Source of the DNA: Bacillota bacterium | GTDB lineage: Bacteria; Bacillota; Clostridia; Oscillospirales; Ruminococcaceae | Assembly: GCA_023412215.1 (NCBI GenBank) | Contig: JAEYNX010000003.1 | Coordinates: 62,001-126,000, forward strand | Length of the DNA: 64,000 nucleotides | Direction: 5' to 3' | Part shown: piece by piece, positions 8,903 to 18,380 of the stretch | Layout of the letters: every line of letters starts with the position of its first letter | How positions within the stretch are numbered: the first letter of the stretch is position 1 | Program-made: the position numbers and the translations under genes | The notes under the pieces: generated by a model | What the model was told of the DNA's origin: nothing | Database searches by the model: none | Seen by the model: the letters and a program-made list of their open reading frames with translations, nothing else

Positions 8903-9373
8903 ATGGCAACACGCAAGATTGTTTTATACGGTGACGAGGTGCTGCGCAAGAAGTGCCGTGAGGTGACCGCATTTGACGCCAAACTCGGCACCTTGATTGA
9001 TGATATGGTCCAGACACTGCACAAGGCCGACGGTGTGGGGCTTGCCGCCTCGCAGGTGGGCGTGCTCAAGCGCGTGGTGATTATCGATGTGGGTGACGGG
9101 CATGTTTACGAGCTTGTAAACCCCGTGATTGTGAGCAAATCCGGCCAGCAGACCGGCCCGGAGGGCTGTCTTTCCTATCCCGGCGAATACGGCATTGTGG
9201 AACGCCCGAATGAGGTGACGGTAGAGGCCTACGACCGCCATGGCAAGAAGTTTCAGGCTACGGGCACCGAGCTGCTCGCCCGCGCTTTCTGCCATGAGCT
9301 CGACCACTTGGACGGCAAGCTGTTCCTCGACATTGCCACCCGCTTGATCAAGGCCGACGAGGAAGAGAAATAA
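8903..9373 (+). CDS. def: peptide deformylase
   Basis: A 156-residue peptide deformylase that removes the formyl group from nascent peptides. All three motifs are present: GVGLAASQVG (~residue 45), EGCLS (metal cysteine, ~88), and HELDHLDG (metal histidines and catalytic Glu, ~131). The start ATG 8903 gives the standard N terminus ATRKIVLYGDEVLRKK; GGAAAGG lies 12 bases upstream. It is the first gene of def-fmt-rsmB-rlmN. Confidence 0.96.
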   Translation: MATRKIVLYGDEVLRKKCREVTAFDAKLGTLIDDMVQTLHKADGVGLAASQVGVLKRVVIIDVGDGHVYELVNPVIVSKSGQQTGPEGCLSYPGEYGIVERPNEVTVEAYDRHGKKFQATGTELLARAFCHELDHLDGKLFLDIATRLIKADEEEK

Positions 9374-9446
9374 CAGAATAACTGCAGGATATGCGGGCAG
9401 CGTGCACAGCGCTTCAAGTTGCCTCTGCCTGTACGGGAGAACCAAT

Positions 9447-10364
9447 ATGAACGTAATATTTATGGGCACCCCCGAATTTGCGGTGCCCTGCTTGGATATT
9501 CTTATAAAAGACGGGCACACCGTTACCTCGGTGTTTACCCAGCCCGATAAGCCGGTAGGGCGCAAGCAGGTGCTTACCCCAGCCCCCGTGAAGGTGTTGG
9601 CCGAACGGCACGGCATCCCCGTTTACCAGCCGTGCACGCTCAAGGGCGAAGAGATCGCCTCCCTGATTTCGGCGCAACACCCCGACGTGATCGCGGTGAC
9701 GGCCTACGGCAAGATGCTGCCTAAGACGGTGCTGGAACTGCCCCAATACGGCTGCATTAATGTACATGCCTCGTTGCTGCCCAAATACCGCGGGGCGGGG
9801 CCTATCCAGTGGAGCGTGATCAACGGCGAAACGGTCACCGGCGTTACCACCATGTATATGGCACAGGGTATGGATACCGGAGATATGATCCTTAAGCGCG
9901 AAACCCCCATCGGGGCGGGGGAAACCGCGGGCGAGCTGCACGACCGCTTAAGCGTTATCGGCGCGCAGGCCTTGTCGGAGACGTTGCGTCTGGTCGAAGC
10001 GGGCACCGCACCCCGCGAGGCGCAGGACGACGCGCTCAGCTCCCACGCCCCCATGCTCAGCAAGGAGATGGCGAGGCTGGACTTTACCAAGCCCGCACAC
10101 GAGGTGCACAACCTTATCCGCGGCCTGTCGCCGTGGCCGGTAGCCTATACGGTGGTAGAGGGCAAGGCACTGAAGGTACACCGCGCGCGTATAAGCGACC
10201 GCAAGGGCGAAAGCGGCATACTGCTGGACGACAGCGCTCTGATTATCGGGTGCGGGGACGGTAACGCGGTAGAGCTGCTCGAGGTGCAGTACGAGGGCGG
10301 CAAGCGCATGAGCGCCGAGCTGTTTTTACGGGGGCACCGCCTGCAAAAAGGGCTGAAGCTATGA
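9447..10364 (+). CDS. fmt: methionyl-tRNA formyltransferase
   Basis: A 305-residue Fmt that formylates initiator Met-tRNA using 10-formyl-tetrahydrofolate. The N terminus NVIFMGTPEFAVP and the catalytic region INVHASLLPKYRGAGPIQW are typical, with the Asp of MDTGDM further on; the C-terminal anticodon-recognition domain follows (~205-305). GGGAGA is 6 bases before ATG 9447. It overlaps rsmB by four bases (ATGA). Confidence 0.96.
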   Translation: MNVIFMGTPEFAVPCLDILIKDGHTVTSVFTQPDKPVGRKQVLTPAPVKVLAERHGIPVYQPCTLKGEEIASLISAQHPDVIAVTAYGKMLPKTVLELPQYGCINVHASLLPKYRGAGPIQWSVINGETVTGVTTMYMAQGMDTGDMILKRETPIGAGETAGELHDRLSVIGAQALSETLRLVEAGTAPREAQDDALSSHAPMLSKEMARLDFTKPAHEVHNLIRGLSPWPVAYTVVEGKALKVHRARISDRKGESGILLDDSALIIGCGDGNAVELLEVQYEGGKRMSAELFLRGHRLQKGLKL

Positions 10365-11710
10365 CGCCTGAAAGGGAAAAGGGGGCCCCGGATGCCCGAG
10401 GTGTGGTGCTGCGGGCGCTCATGCGGGTGGAAGCCGGAGGCTACTCCAATCTGGTGCTAAGCGGCGCCATCGACACCGCAAAGCTCGGCAGGCGCGACGG
10501 CGCTTTTGCCGCCGCGCTGTTTTACGGGGTTATTGAGCGCAAGTTGACGCTGGATTATATCGTCAAGGACCACAGCCGCCTGCCGCTCGATAAGCTGGAC
10601 AGAGCGGTGCTCTGCATCCTCAGGATGGGCCTCTATCAGCTCCTCTATATGAACTCGGTACCCGAGAGCGCGGCGGTAAACGAGAGCGTGCTGCTGTGCA
10701 AGAAAAACGGCAAGGCGAGCGCTTCGGGGTTTGTAAACGCCGTTTTGCGCACCTTTATCCGCGAGGGCAAGCGAGTCGCGCTGCCCGATGAGAAGGATGC
10801 CGCACTGCGCTTGAGCGTGGAGTTTTCTTGTCCGCAGCCGCTGGTGCGGCTCTTTATCAAGCGCTTTGGCGCGATAAAAACCAAAGCGATATTGGAGAAA
10901 ACAGCGGGAACCCCGCCGCTCTACGCGAGGGTGAATACCACCAAGACCACCGCCGCACAGCTCGTTGCCCTGCTTGGGCAGGAGGGCGTGGAGGCGGTGG
11001 TGCATGAAGTGATCCCCGACTGTATCTCGTTACATCATACAGGTGACCTTGAACAACTAAGCGCGTTCAAGGACGGCCTTTTTCACATACAGGACGGTGC
11101 CTCTCAGTTGTGCGCATTGGCGCTGGGTGCAAAGCCCGGTATGACGGTGCTCGACCTGTGCGCTGCCCCGGGCGGCAAATCCTTTACGGTTGCCGAGCAG
11201 ATGCAGGGCAGCGGCAGCGTGCTGTCGTTTGACCTTTACGACTTCAAGGCCGAGTTGATTCAAAAGGGTGCTCAGCGGCTGGGGCTTTCGACTATCCGCG
11301 CCCGGACGGGTGACGCGGCGGTGTATAACCCCGAGCTACCCTTGGCGGATCGGGTGCTGTGCGACGTACCCTGCTCCGGCTTTGGCATTTTACGCCGCAA
11401 GCCCGAAATCAAATACAAGCCGCTCGATTCCTTCGACGGCCTGCGCGAGCTACAGATGGGCATCCTGCAAAATGGTTCTCGCTACGTGAAGACGGGCGGG
11501 GTACTTATCTATTCCACCTGCACGCTGCGCCGCGAAGAGAACGAAGAGATCGCGGACGCCTTTTTAAAACAAAACCCCGCGTTTGTTCCGCTTGCACTGC
11601 CCGAGGTATTCGCGCCCTGCCAAAGCGGACAACCCCACATGGTTACGATTCTTCCGGAACTCTTTGACACCGACGGCTTTTTCATCGCCGCCTTTACCAA
11701 GCAAAAGTAA
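10361..11710 (+). CDS. rsmB: 16S rRNA (cytosine-967-C5)-methyltransferase RsmB
   Basis: A 449-residue RsmB/Sun protein: an N-terminal NusB-like RNA-binding domain (~1-150), then a Rossmann methyltransferase with SAM motif DLCAAPGGKS (~residue 262), DVPCSGFGILRRKPE holding the general cysteine, and STCTL holding the catalytic cysteine. The start overlaps the fmt stop as ATGA, so translation is coupled. Confidence 0.95.
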   Translation: MTPEREKGAPDARGVVLRALMRVEAGGYSNLVLSGAIDTAKLGRRDGAFAAALFYGVIERKLTLDYIVKDHSRLPLDKLDRAVLCILRMGLYQLLYMNSVPESAAVNESVLLCKKNGKASASGFVNAVLRTFIREGKRVALPDEKDAALRLSVEFSCPQPLVRLFIKRFGAIKTKAILEKTAGTPPLYARVNTTKTTAAQLVALLGQEGVEAVVHEVIPDCISLHHTGDLEQLSAFKDGLFHIQDGASQLCALALGAKPGMTVLDLCAAPGGKSFTVAEQMQGSGSVLSFDLYDFKAELIQKGAQRLGLSTIRARTGDAAVYNPELPLADRVLCDVPCSGFGILRRKPEIKYKPLDSFDGLRELQMGILQNGSRYVKTGGVLIYSTCTLRREENEEIADAFLKQNPAFVPLALPEVFAPCQSGQPHMVTILPELFDTDGFFIAAFTKQK

Positions 11711-11740
11711 AAAAGATACCTTTAAGGACGTGAATCTACG

Positions 11741-12778
11741 ATTAATAACCAAACCGATATCCTCTCTCTTACCCTTGCCGAATTAAAAGAGCAGATTGCC
11801 GCCCTCGGTGAGCCGGCCTATAAGGGCGCGCAGGTGTACGAGTGGCTGCACCAGAAGCACGTTCAAAGCTTTGGCGAGATGACCAACCTTTCGAAGGCGC
11901 TGCGCGAAAAGCTTGCTCAGGGCTTTTACATCCCCGCGGTGAAAGTGAAGAATAAGCTCATTTCGTCGCTGGACGGCACCATCAAATACCTTTATGAGCT
12001 GGGCGATGGCGAAACGGTGGAGGCGGTGTTGATGCGCTACCACCACGGCAACAGCCTGTGCATTTCCACCCAGGTGGGCTGTAAGATGGGCTGTACCTTC
12101 TGTGCCTCCACCATCCTCGGGTTTGTGCGCAATCTCACGCCCGCCGAGATGCTGGGTGAGATCATCACCGCCGAGCGCGACTCGGGCGAAAAGGTGTCCA
12201 GTATCGTACTGATGGGCATCGGCGAGCCGCTGGATAACTACGATAACGTCATACGTTTTTTTACCCTGCTTTCCTCCAAAGAGGGCATGAATATGAGTTT
12301 AAGGCATGTTTCCGTTTCCACCTGCGGCTTGGTGCCCAGAATATACGACCTTGAAAAGCTCAGGCTCGGGGTTACCCTTTCGGTATCGCTGCACGCGCCC
12401 AACGATCAGATACGCAGCAAAACCATGCCGGTGAATACACGTTACCCTATGGATGAGCTTTTGGCGGCCTGCCGAAGCTATGCGGAGGCAACCTCGCGGC
12501 GCATCTCGTTTGAGTACGCGCTCATCGACGGGGTAAACGACTCGGCTAACAACGCGCAGGAGCTTGCGCAAAAGCTCAAAGGCATGCTGTGCCATATAAA
12601 CCTCATCCCTGTAAACCCCGTCAAGGAGCGCAGTTACAAAAAAAGCACACGCGAGGCCACCGAGAATTTTGTGCGTATTTTGGAGCGCGCAGGGATTGCA
12701 ACCACGGTGCGCCGCCGCTTGGGCACCGATATCAACGCGGCCTGCGGGCAATTAAGACGTGAAAATCTGCAAAAATAA
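11741..12778 (+). CDS. rlmN: dual-specificity 23S rRNA/tRNA adenine-C2 methyltransferase RlmN, apparent ATT start
   Basis: A radical SAM RlmN of about 345 residues, methylating A2503 of 23S rRNA and A37 of some tRNAs. The 4Fe-4S motif CKMGCTFC is at ~residue 113, and the catalytic C-terminal cysteine is near NAACGQL. The conserved N-terminal domain (LTLAELKEQIAALG, then YEWLHQK) begins well upstream of the first usual start, GTG 11834. Reading back in frame gives no ATG, GTG or TTG before an in-frame stop TAA at 11723-11725. The best candidate is ATT 11741, 12 bases after AAGGA at 11724-11728 (ACG 11738 is another possibility). ATT initiation is known but rare (for example infC). Confidence 0.9.
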   Translation: MNNQTDILSLTLAELKEQIAALGEPAYKGAQVYEWLHQKHVQSFGEMTNLSKALREKLAQGFYIPAVKVKNKLISSLDGTIKYLYELGDGETVEAVLMRYHHGNSLCISTQVGCKMGCTFCASTILGFVRNLTPAEMLGEIITAERDSGEKVSSIVLMGIGEPLDNYDNVIRFFTLLSSKEGMNMSLRHVSVSTCGLVPRIYDLEKLRLGVTLSVSLHAPNDQIRSKTMPVNTRYPMDELLAACRSYAEATSRRISFEYALIDGVNDSANNAQELAQKLKGMLCHINLIPVNPVKERSYKKSTREATENFVRILERAGIATTVRRRLGTDINAACGQLRRENLQK

Positions 12779-13180
12779 CCTTGCCGGTTATACAATTTTT
12801 ATAAATACTATAAAACTTGCCAATATTAATTTTACTTGATACTTAAATATGGTATAATAAGCACATTGGGGCCATATAAGCAATCGGGCTGATTAGAGCG
12901 CTTATTATACATTTATGTCCGTTGTCTCGCCTTTGCGGGCAACCGGCGGGAATGGATGATTATACCACAAACATTGCGCGTTTATCAAATAAGAGTTTAT
13001 AGACGCATTTGGCGTGCCTTAAAAGCTTACCTAACAACGATTTTTTCACTATCATTACGGATTTATCGCCATGTGTTTTCATATATACGACACCGGAGCA
13101 GTGCGGGATTAGGGGCGGTTGTTCCGCTGCACAGAATACATGGCTTGGCTTTTCTGCATTATCGAGAGAAGGTGCGAGTC
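12779..13180. other. leader region between rlmN and the PP2C gene
   Basis: A 402-base gap with a promoter near 12831-12858. An open frame runs from ATG 12956 into the PP2C gene but encodes a basic, non-homologous N-terminal extension, so I treat 12860-13180 as leader. I recognise no known RNA family. Confidence 0.5.
12831..12858 (+). promoter_or_regulatory. promoter upstream of the PP2C-PASTA kinase operon
   Basis: TTTACT (12831-12836) and a perfect TATAAT (12853-12858) are 16 bases apart. The -35 match is partial. It would give a leader of more than 300 bases. Confidence 0.5.
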
Positions 13181-13912
13181 TTGCTTACAATAATTGGGAA
13201 AACAGATATCGGGATGATCCGAAAACAGAATCAAGACAGCTTCAAATACGGAACGCTGCCGGATAATTCGGTGTGGGCCGTGGTATGTGACGGCATGGGC
13301 GGCGAAAATGGGGGAGAGGTTGCAAGCTCGCTTGCGGTAGACAGCATCAGCCAGAGTATCACGCGCAGCTACCGAAGCGATATGACGGCAAACTCGGTGC
13401 GCACCATGCTGCTTTCAGCCATCAGTGCCGCGAATATCCGCGTTTACGATAAGGCGATGAGCAGCGAGGCGCTCAGCCGCATGGGCACCACCGTGGTGAC
13501 CACCGTGGTGGCGGGCGGGGTTGCGCATATCGCCTATGCGGGCGACAGCCGCGTATACCACCTCTCGGGCAGCTCGGTAGAGCAGGTTACCAAGGATCAC
13601 ACCATGGTGCAGGCGCTGGTGGAACGCGGCGAGATTACCTCCGACCAGGCAAAGAACCACCCCCAAAAGCATGTGATCACCAGAGCTTTGGGCGTTGAAC
13701 AGGGAATAGATATCGACTACTGCGAGGTGCAGGCGGCTATAGGCGATGTACTGATGATCTGCACCGATGGGCTGACAAACTTTGTGGAAGAGAGTGAGAT
13801 GGTGGATATTGTGCGTAAAAGCGGCGCGGAGGGTTGTTTGGATGCACTTATCAACACAGCCAACAGCCGCGGCGGGGCGGATAATATCACGATCGTAGCG
13901 ATTTTTAGTTAA
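13181..13912 (+). CDS. prpC: PP2C-family serine/threonine protein phosphatase
   Basis: A 243-residue PP2C (PrpC/Stp) phosphatase. Metal and phosphate motifs are visible: IRKQNQDS, VVCDGMGGENGG, AYAGDSRVY, CTDGL, and the closing GGADNITIV. It should dephosphorylate targets of the PASTA kinase encoded immediately downstream. I start it at TTG 13181, where AGAAGG is 8 bases upstream and the family N terminus (LTIIGKTDIG) begins; an alternative GTG lies at 13172. Confidence 0.92.
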   Translation: MLTIIGKTDIGMIRKQNQDSFKYGTLPDNSVWAVVCDGMGGENGGEVASSLAVDSISQSITRSYRSDMTANSVRTMLLSAISAANIRVYDKAMSSEALSRMGTTVVTTVVAGGVAHIAYAGDSRVYHLSGSSVEQVTKDHTMVQALVERGEITSDQAKNHPQKHVITRALGVEQGIDIDYCEVQAAIGDVLMICTDGLTNFVEESEMVDIVRKSGAEGCLDALINTANSRGGADNITIVAIFS

Positions 13913-13974
13913 GCGGATATGTTCGCCGGTCCTTACGCAGCGACACAGCGAGATGAATCAGGAGTGAACAGAAG

Positions 13975-15987
13975 ATGGACAGATACATTGGAAAACGGCT
14001 TGACGGCCGATATGAGATACTCGAGCTTATCGGTGTCGGCGGCATGGCCAATGTCTACCGTGCGATAGACATTGTAGAGCATAAGGAGTATGCCGTTAAG
14101 ATTCTGCGCGATGAGTTCCTCGAAAACGAGGAGTTTGTTCGCCGGTTTAAGAACGAGTCCAAAGCAATAGCCGTACTGTCGCACCCCAACATCGTAAAGG
14201 TTTATGACGTTAGCTTTACCGAAAGAATTCAGTTTATTGTGATGGAGCTGGTTGACGGCATCACGCTCAAAGAGTATATCGACCAGCAGCATATCTTAAA
14301 ATGGAAAGAATGCGTGCATTTCACCATTCAGGTGCTGCGCGCGCTTCAGCATGCCCATGACAGAGGCATCGTTCACCGCGACATTAAGCCGCAGAACATC
14401 ATGCTGCTGCCGGATGGCGCCATAAAGGTGATGGATTTCGGCATCGCGCGGTTTGCGCGCAGCGAAACCCGCACCATGACCGACAAAGCACTTGGCTCGG
14501 TGCACTACATCAGCCCCGAGCAGGCGCGCGGCGACGTAACCGACGCGAAAACCGACATCTACTCGGTGGGTGTGATGATGTTCGAGATGCTCACCGGACA
14601 GCTGCCCTTTGAGGCCGACAGCCCCGTTTCGGTAGCCATTAAGCAGATTTCCGCGCAGGCCAAGCGTCCGAGGGAGCTCAACACCGAGATCCCCGAAGGG
14701 CTTGAAGAGATTGTGGTACGCGCCATGCAGAAGGATGCGAGCAAGCGCTACCGCTCCGCCGCCGAGATGCTCAAGGACATCGACGAGTTTAAAAAGAACC
14801 CGAGCATACAGTTTCAGTATAAATACTTCACCAGCGAAAGCCCCACCATCTATTACGACACCAAAAAGGTGATCAGCGGCGCCGCGCCGAAGCCCGCGGA
14901 GGAGCATGCGGCGCCCTCCCGCAAGGCGGAAAAGAAGAGCAGAAAAGCTGCCGCCGTGGCGGCGGCCGAGACGGAAGAGGACGACTTTAAATCGCCGCTC
15001 ATGCCCATTATGACGGGCGTGGCGTTTGCGTTTGTCATCACCGCCGTGGTGTTTATTGTATATATCTTCATCTTAAACAACCCCTTTGCCAAGGTGGAGG
15101 ATGTCACCATGCCCAAGTTTGAGGGGCTGCCCTACGACGACATTATCAACAGTCAGGAGTATCAGGCCTACGGCTTTCAATACAAGGTCACCTATGATTT
15201 CAGCCCCGATTACCCCGAGGGCGTTGTTTACGAGCAGGTGCCCGCCGCAGGGCGCGGGGTTAAGCCCAAGACTATCGTCAACCTTAAGGTTAGCAAGGGC
15301 ATCAAGGTGCTCAAGGTGCCTGATGTATATAATCTTGATTCGCTGTCGGCAATCGCAAGGCTGCATGATGTCGGCATTGACAATGTCAGCGAGGAGAAGA
15401 TACCGAGCGAAACCTATGCCGAGGGGCGCGTGGTGAAAACCGACCCGCCCAAGGACACCGAGGTGGATGCTGACACCAGCGTCATCCTCTATATCAGCAC
15501 CGGCTCCGAAACCGGTCCTACAACCGTTCCGGCGGTGGTGGGTATGAACATCAACGACGCAAAGCGCTTAATCGAGGCCGCAGGGCTTAAGGTGGGCGAT
15601 ATCTCCCCGGTAGAAAGTACCCTTGCCGCCGGCACCATCATTCAGCAGGACCCGCAGGGCGATACCGAAACCGAGAAGAACACCACCGTAAACTTTATGG
15701 TGAGCGCGGGCGCGGGTGTTGCCGTAGAGCGTTACAACATCACGGTAGAGTTGCCGACACACATCAAAAAGATGGTTACGCTTAAGGCTTTTGTAAACGA
15801 CAGCACCGACCCGAAGCATGAGGAACGTGTGAATCCTTCGGAGACTCCGGAGTGGAAGCCTTCGTTTGAAGGCCAAGGCACTATTATCATCAAGGTTACC
15901 CTCGACGATAAGCTTTATCAGGAGATACAGCTCGATTTTACCCGCGGTACGATGAAAGTGATAACCGATAATTCCAAGAATTTTTAG
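13975..15987 (+). CDS. prkC: PASTA-domain serine/threonine protein kinase (PrkC/Stk type)
   Basis: A 670-residue transmembrane kinase. The kinase domain (residues ~11-270) has the glycine loop GVGGMANVY, the invariant Lys in YAVKIL, the catalytic HRDIKPQN and DFGIAR. A charged juxtamembrane stretch is followed by one membrane segment (~345-368, VAFAFVITAVVFIVYIFIL), then three extracellular PASTA repeats (~375-585) and a C-terminal beta-rich domain of ~80 residues. Such kinases sense muropeptides or lipid II and control growth, division and spore germination. It is paired with the PP2C gene 62 bases upstream and followed by rsgA, as in B. subtilis. Confidence 0.95.
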   Translation: MDRYIGKRLDGRYEILELIGVGGMANVYRAIDIVEHKEYAVKILRDEFLENEEFVRRFKNESKAIAVLSHPNIVKVYDVSFTERIQFIVMELVDGITLKEYIDQQHILKWKECVHFTIQVLRALQHAHDRGIVHRDIKPQNIMLLPDGAIKVMDFGIARFARSETRTMTDKALGSVHYISPEQARGDVTDAKTDIYSVGVMMFEMLTGQLPFEADSPVSVAIKQISAQAKRPRELNTEIPEGLEEIVVRAMQKDASKRYRSAAEMLKDIDEFKKNPSIQFQYKYFTSESPTIYYDTKKVISGAAPKPAEEHAAPSRKAEKKSRKAAAVAAAETEEDDFKSPLMPIMTGVAFAFVITAVVFIVYIFILNNPFAKVEDVTMPKFEGLPYDDIINSQEYQAYGFQYKVTYDFSPDYPEGVVYEQVPAAGRGVKPKTIVNLKVSKGIKVLKVPDVYNLDSLSAIARLHDVGIDNVSEEKIPSETYAEGRVVKTDPPKDTEVDADTSVILYISTGSETGPTTVPAVVGMNINDAKRLIEAAGLKVGDISPVESTLAAGTIIQQDPQGDTETEKNTTVNFMVSAGAGVAVERYNITVELPTHIKKMVTLKAFVNDSTDPKHEERVNPSETPEWKPSFEGQGTIIIKVTLDDKLYQEIQLDFTRGTMKVITDNSKNF

Positions 15988-16037
15988 GCGGAGCGGGCTG
16001 AAGGTTTTCAGCCGAGGAATGGTATGGGTCTTTAATT

Positions 16038-16940
16038 ATGAATGAACAGGCGCTTACAGGATTAATTTTAAAGGGTATCGGCGGCTTCTACTATGTAGAG
16101 ACCGCCGGTGTGGTTTATGAATGCAAGGCGCGCGGCATCCTGCGCAGGGAGGATATCCGCCCCGTGGCAGGCGACCGCGTGCGTATTACCGCTGGCGACG
16201 GGCAGACGGGCGTGATCGATGAGGTGCTGCCGCGCAAGAACTTTTTAGTGCGCCCGCCGGTAGCCAATGCCGATACGCTTTTCTTAATTGTTTCTACTAC
16301 CGAGCCGGTGCCCAATACGCTGGTGCTGGATAAGCTTATCGCCATTGCCGAGTATAAAGAGATCGCGCAGGTGATCGTCATCACCAAAATCGACCTGCAA
16401 CAGTTTGCCTCGCTGTATGAGGTGTATGTAAAAGCGGGCTTTGAGGTGCTGATTGCGGACTACGACAACCCCGAAAGTGTAAAGACCATACGCACGCGGT
16501 GCAAAAACGGGCTGAATATCTTTTGCGGCAACTCGGGCGTGGGGAAGTCGACCCTCCTCAACGCCATCGACCCGCAGCTCGCCCTCAAAACGGGGGATAT
16601 CAGCCAAAAGCTTGGCCGCGGGCGGCATACTACCCGCAGCGTGGAGCTATACCGGCTGCCCGAGGGCGGCTATATTGCCGACTCGCCGGGCTTCTCATCC
16701 CTTGAAACGGTGCAGCTCGATATTATCTTTAAGGATAAGCTGCAGTACTGCTTTCGTGAGTTCACAGACTATATTGACCATTGTAAATTTAAAGATTGTT
16801 CCCACACCACCGAAAAGGGCTGTGCCGTGCTGAAGGCTGTGCAGGACGGGTTGATACCGCTCAGCAGGCACGAGAGCTACAAGATGATGTACGAGGAAGC
16901 CAAAAACATCAAGGAGTGGGCGCAGGAGCCCAAGCACTGA
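16038..16940 (+). CDS. rsgA: ribosome small-subunit-dependent GTPase RsgA
   Basis: A 300-residue circularly permuted GTPase that acts in late 30S maturation. It has an N-terminal OB domain (~1-70), then the permuted G motifs: TKIDL (G4), GNSGVGKSTLLN (G1, ~residue 164), RHTTRS (switch) and DSPGF (G3). The C-terminal zinc finger is visible as CKFKDCSHTTEKGC. It lies 50 bases after prkC and 49 before thiN. The rpe gene usually found between rsgA and thiN is missing here. Confidence 0.96.
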   Translation: MNEQALTGLILKGIGGFYYVETAGVVYECKARGILRREDIRPVAGDRVRITAGDGQTGVIDEVLPRKNFLVRPPVANADTLFLIVSTTEPVPNTLVLDKLIAIAEYKEIAQVIVITKIDLQQFASLYEVYVKAGFEVLIADYDNPESVKTIRTRCKNGLNIFCGNSGVGKSTLLNAIDPQLALKTGDISQKLGRGRHTTRSVELYRLPEGGYIADSPGFSSLETVQLDIIFKDKLQYCFREFTDYIDHCKFKDCSHTTEKGCAVLKAVQDGLIPLSRHESYKMMYEEAKNIKEWAQEPKH

Positions 16941-16989
16941 TTCCATCAGTCTGAAGGGCTCTTTAAGTTAAAGGACATGGATTTTTAAG

Positions 16990-17622
16990 ATGAGCAAATG
17001 TATAATTGTTTCAGCCGCGAGGCTGGAAGCCGATTTTGATAAAGACGAATACATTCACAAGGATGAATATATTATCTGCGCCGACGGCGGCTACGACAAC
17101 GCGTTGAAGCTTGGCCTGCAGCCGAACCTGCTGGTAGGGGATATGGACAGTATCAAGGTACTGCCCACGGGCATCGAGACCGTGCCTGTTCCCGCCGAGA
17201 AGGACGATACCGACACTATGCTGGCGGTTAAGCTCGCGATAGAACGCGGCTATGACCATATCACTATCCTTGGCGGAGTGGGCGGCAGGCTTGACCACGT
17301 TTTTGCAAACATTCAAACCCTGCTTTACTGCGCCGAGCGCGGCGTAGAGGCCCTGCTTGCGGGCAGCCGAAATTCGGCGTTCGTCTTGATAAACGGCACC
17401 AGGGTACTTAAAGCCGTTGAGGGCAGCTTTGTTTCGGTGTTCTCACTTTCGCCCTGCTGTGACGGCGTTACCCTGAAGGGTCTGCGTTACCCGCTTACCG
17501 ACGCACACCTTACAAATAGCTTTCCGCTTGGTGTGAGCAACGAGTTTAGGCAGGAGTATGCCGAAATCACGGTTGGGGACGGTGCGCTGCTTGTCGTCCT
17601 TTCATCCAAGCAGCAATATTAG
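16990..17622 (+). CDS. thiN: thiamine pyrophosphokinase
   Basis: A 210-residue kinase that converts thiamine and ATP into thiamine pyrophosphate and AMP. Family motifs: CADGGYDN, GDMDS (metal), KDDTDTMLA and GGVGGRLDH. It sits downstream of rsgA as in most Bacillota. It probably shares a transcript with the following gene, 29 bases away. Confidence 0.94.
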   Translation: MSKCIIVSAARLEADFDKDEYIHKDEYIICADGGYDNALKLGLQPNLLVGDMDSIKVLPTGIETVPVPAEKDDTDTMLAVKLAIERGYDHITILGGVGGRLDHVFANIQTLLYCAERGVEALLAGSRNSAFVLINGTRVLKAVEGSFVSVFSLSPCCDGVTLKGLRYPLTDAHLTNSFPLGVSNEFRQEYAEITVGDGALLVVLSSKQQY

Positions 17623-17651
17623 GGTAGCCAATGATTGTAGGGGGATAGCGT

Positions 17652-18380
17652 ATGTCGATTACCATTCGTGAATATGCACTGCTGTACGCTTCTTTTGCCA
17701 AGCAGATACTGCTTTCCGGCCTGCCCAATTCCTTTGACGTGTTAAAGAGCGCTACCCGCCGCTATGGTTTTGAACGCGGGATGCGTATGGCTCACCGAGC
17801 TAAGCTTGCGGGGGACGGCAGCGATTTTATTGCGTATTTAGCGTATACCGATTGGCGGCCGGAGCCTTATTCGGGCTTTGTGGCCGAGGTGCTCGAGAAA
17901 TTCCCCGTTTATACCATTGAGGTTTCCTCCTGCGCATGGTACGACACGTGGAAGGAGTACGAGTTGGACGAGTACTGCCGCGCCTACTGTCAGGTATTTG
18001 AGCCGGCGCTGGTGCAGGGGTTTAATCTCGACCTCGATTTTCAACTCCCGCGTGCCATCGGGCTTGGAAGCAGCAACTGTGTATTCATCTATAACGGCCT
18101 GCCGCTGAGCCTTGAGAGCTTTCGAAGGCTTACCGCCCTGCAGGATAAGCTGGGGAACACCTGCGTCTATTCGTGGGAGTATCTCACCGCACACATGTAC
18201 TGCACCATGGCGCAGGAGCTTATCCGCATTGTGGGGCAGGAGAAGGGCAGTGTGCTGGTAAAAGCGGTGCTGCAGCAGTTCGGGTATGCGAGCTCCACCG
18301 ATGATGTGAAAACATTGCTGGACTATGAGGGTACCGATTTCCTGAACGTCGAGCGTTATCCCATAGGCAGGAGAAACTAG
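17652..18380 (+). CDS. L-2-amino-thiazoline-4-carboxylic acid hydrolase-like protein
   Basis: A 242-residue protein whose layout resembles the ATC hydrolase family: a helical N-terminal half (YALLYASFAKQIL, then RRYGFERGMRMA), a central cysteine in SSCAWYDTWKE, and a block around YCQVFEPALVQGFN. Characterised members hydrolyse L-ATC toward cysteine, but the family is broad and most members are uncharacterised, so the substrate is not assigned. No signal peptide or membrane segment is visible. GGGGGA is ~9 bases before the ATG. It ends at a strong terminator region and overlaps the next, opposite gene by four bases. Confidence 0.6.
   Translation: MSITIREYALLYASFAKQILLSGLPNSFDVLKSATRRYGFERGMRMAHRAKLAGDGSDFIAYLAYTDWRPEPYSGFVAEVLEKFPVYTIEVSSCAWYDTWKEYELDEYCRAYCQVFEPALVQGFNLDLDFQLPRAIGLGSSNCVFIYNGLPLSLESFRRLTALQDKLGNTCVYSWEYLTAHMYCTMAQELIRIVGQEKGSVLVKAVLQQFGYASSTDDVKTLLDYEGTDFLNVERYPIGRRN

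Noticed and set aside
12956..13180. 75-codon N-terminal extension of the PP2C phosphatase from ATG 12956
   Set aside because: The extension is basic and unlike PP2C proteins, while TTG 13181 has a well-placed AGAAGG and gives the normal N terminus.
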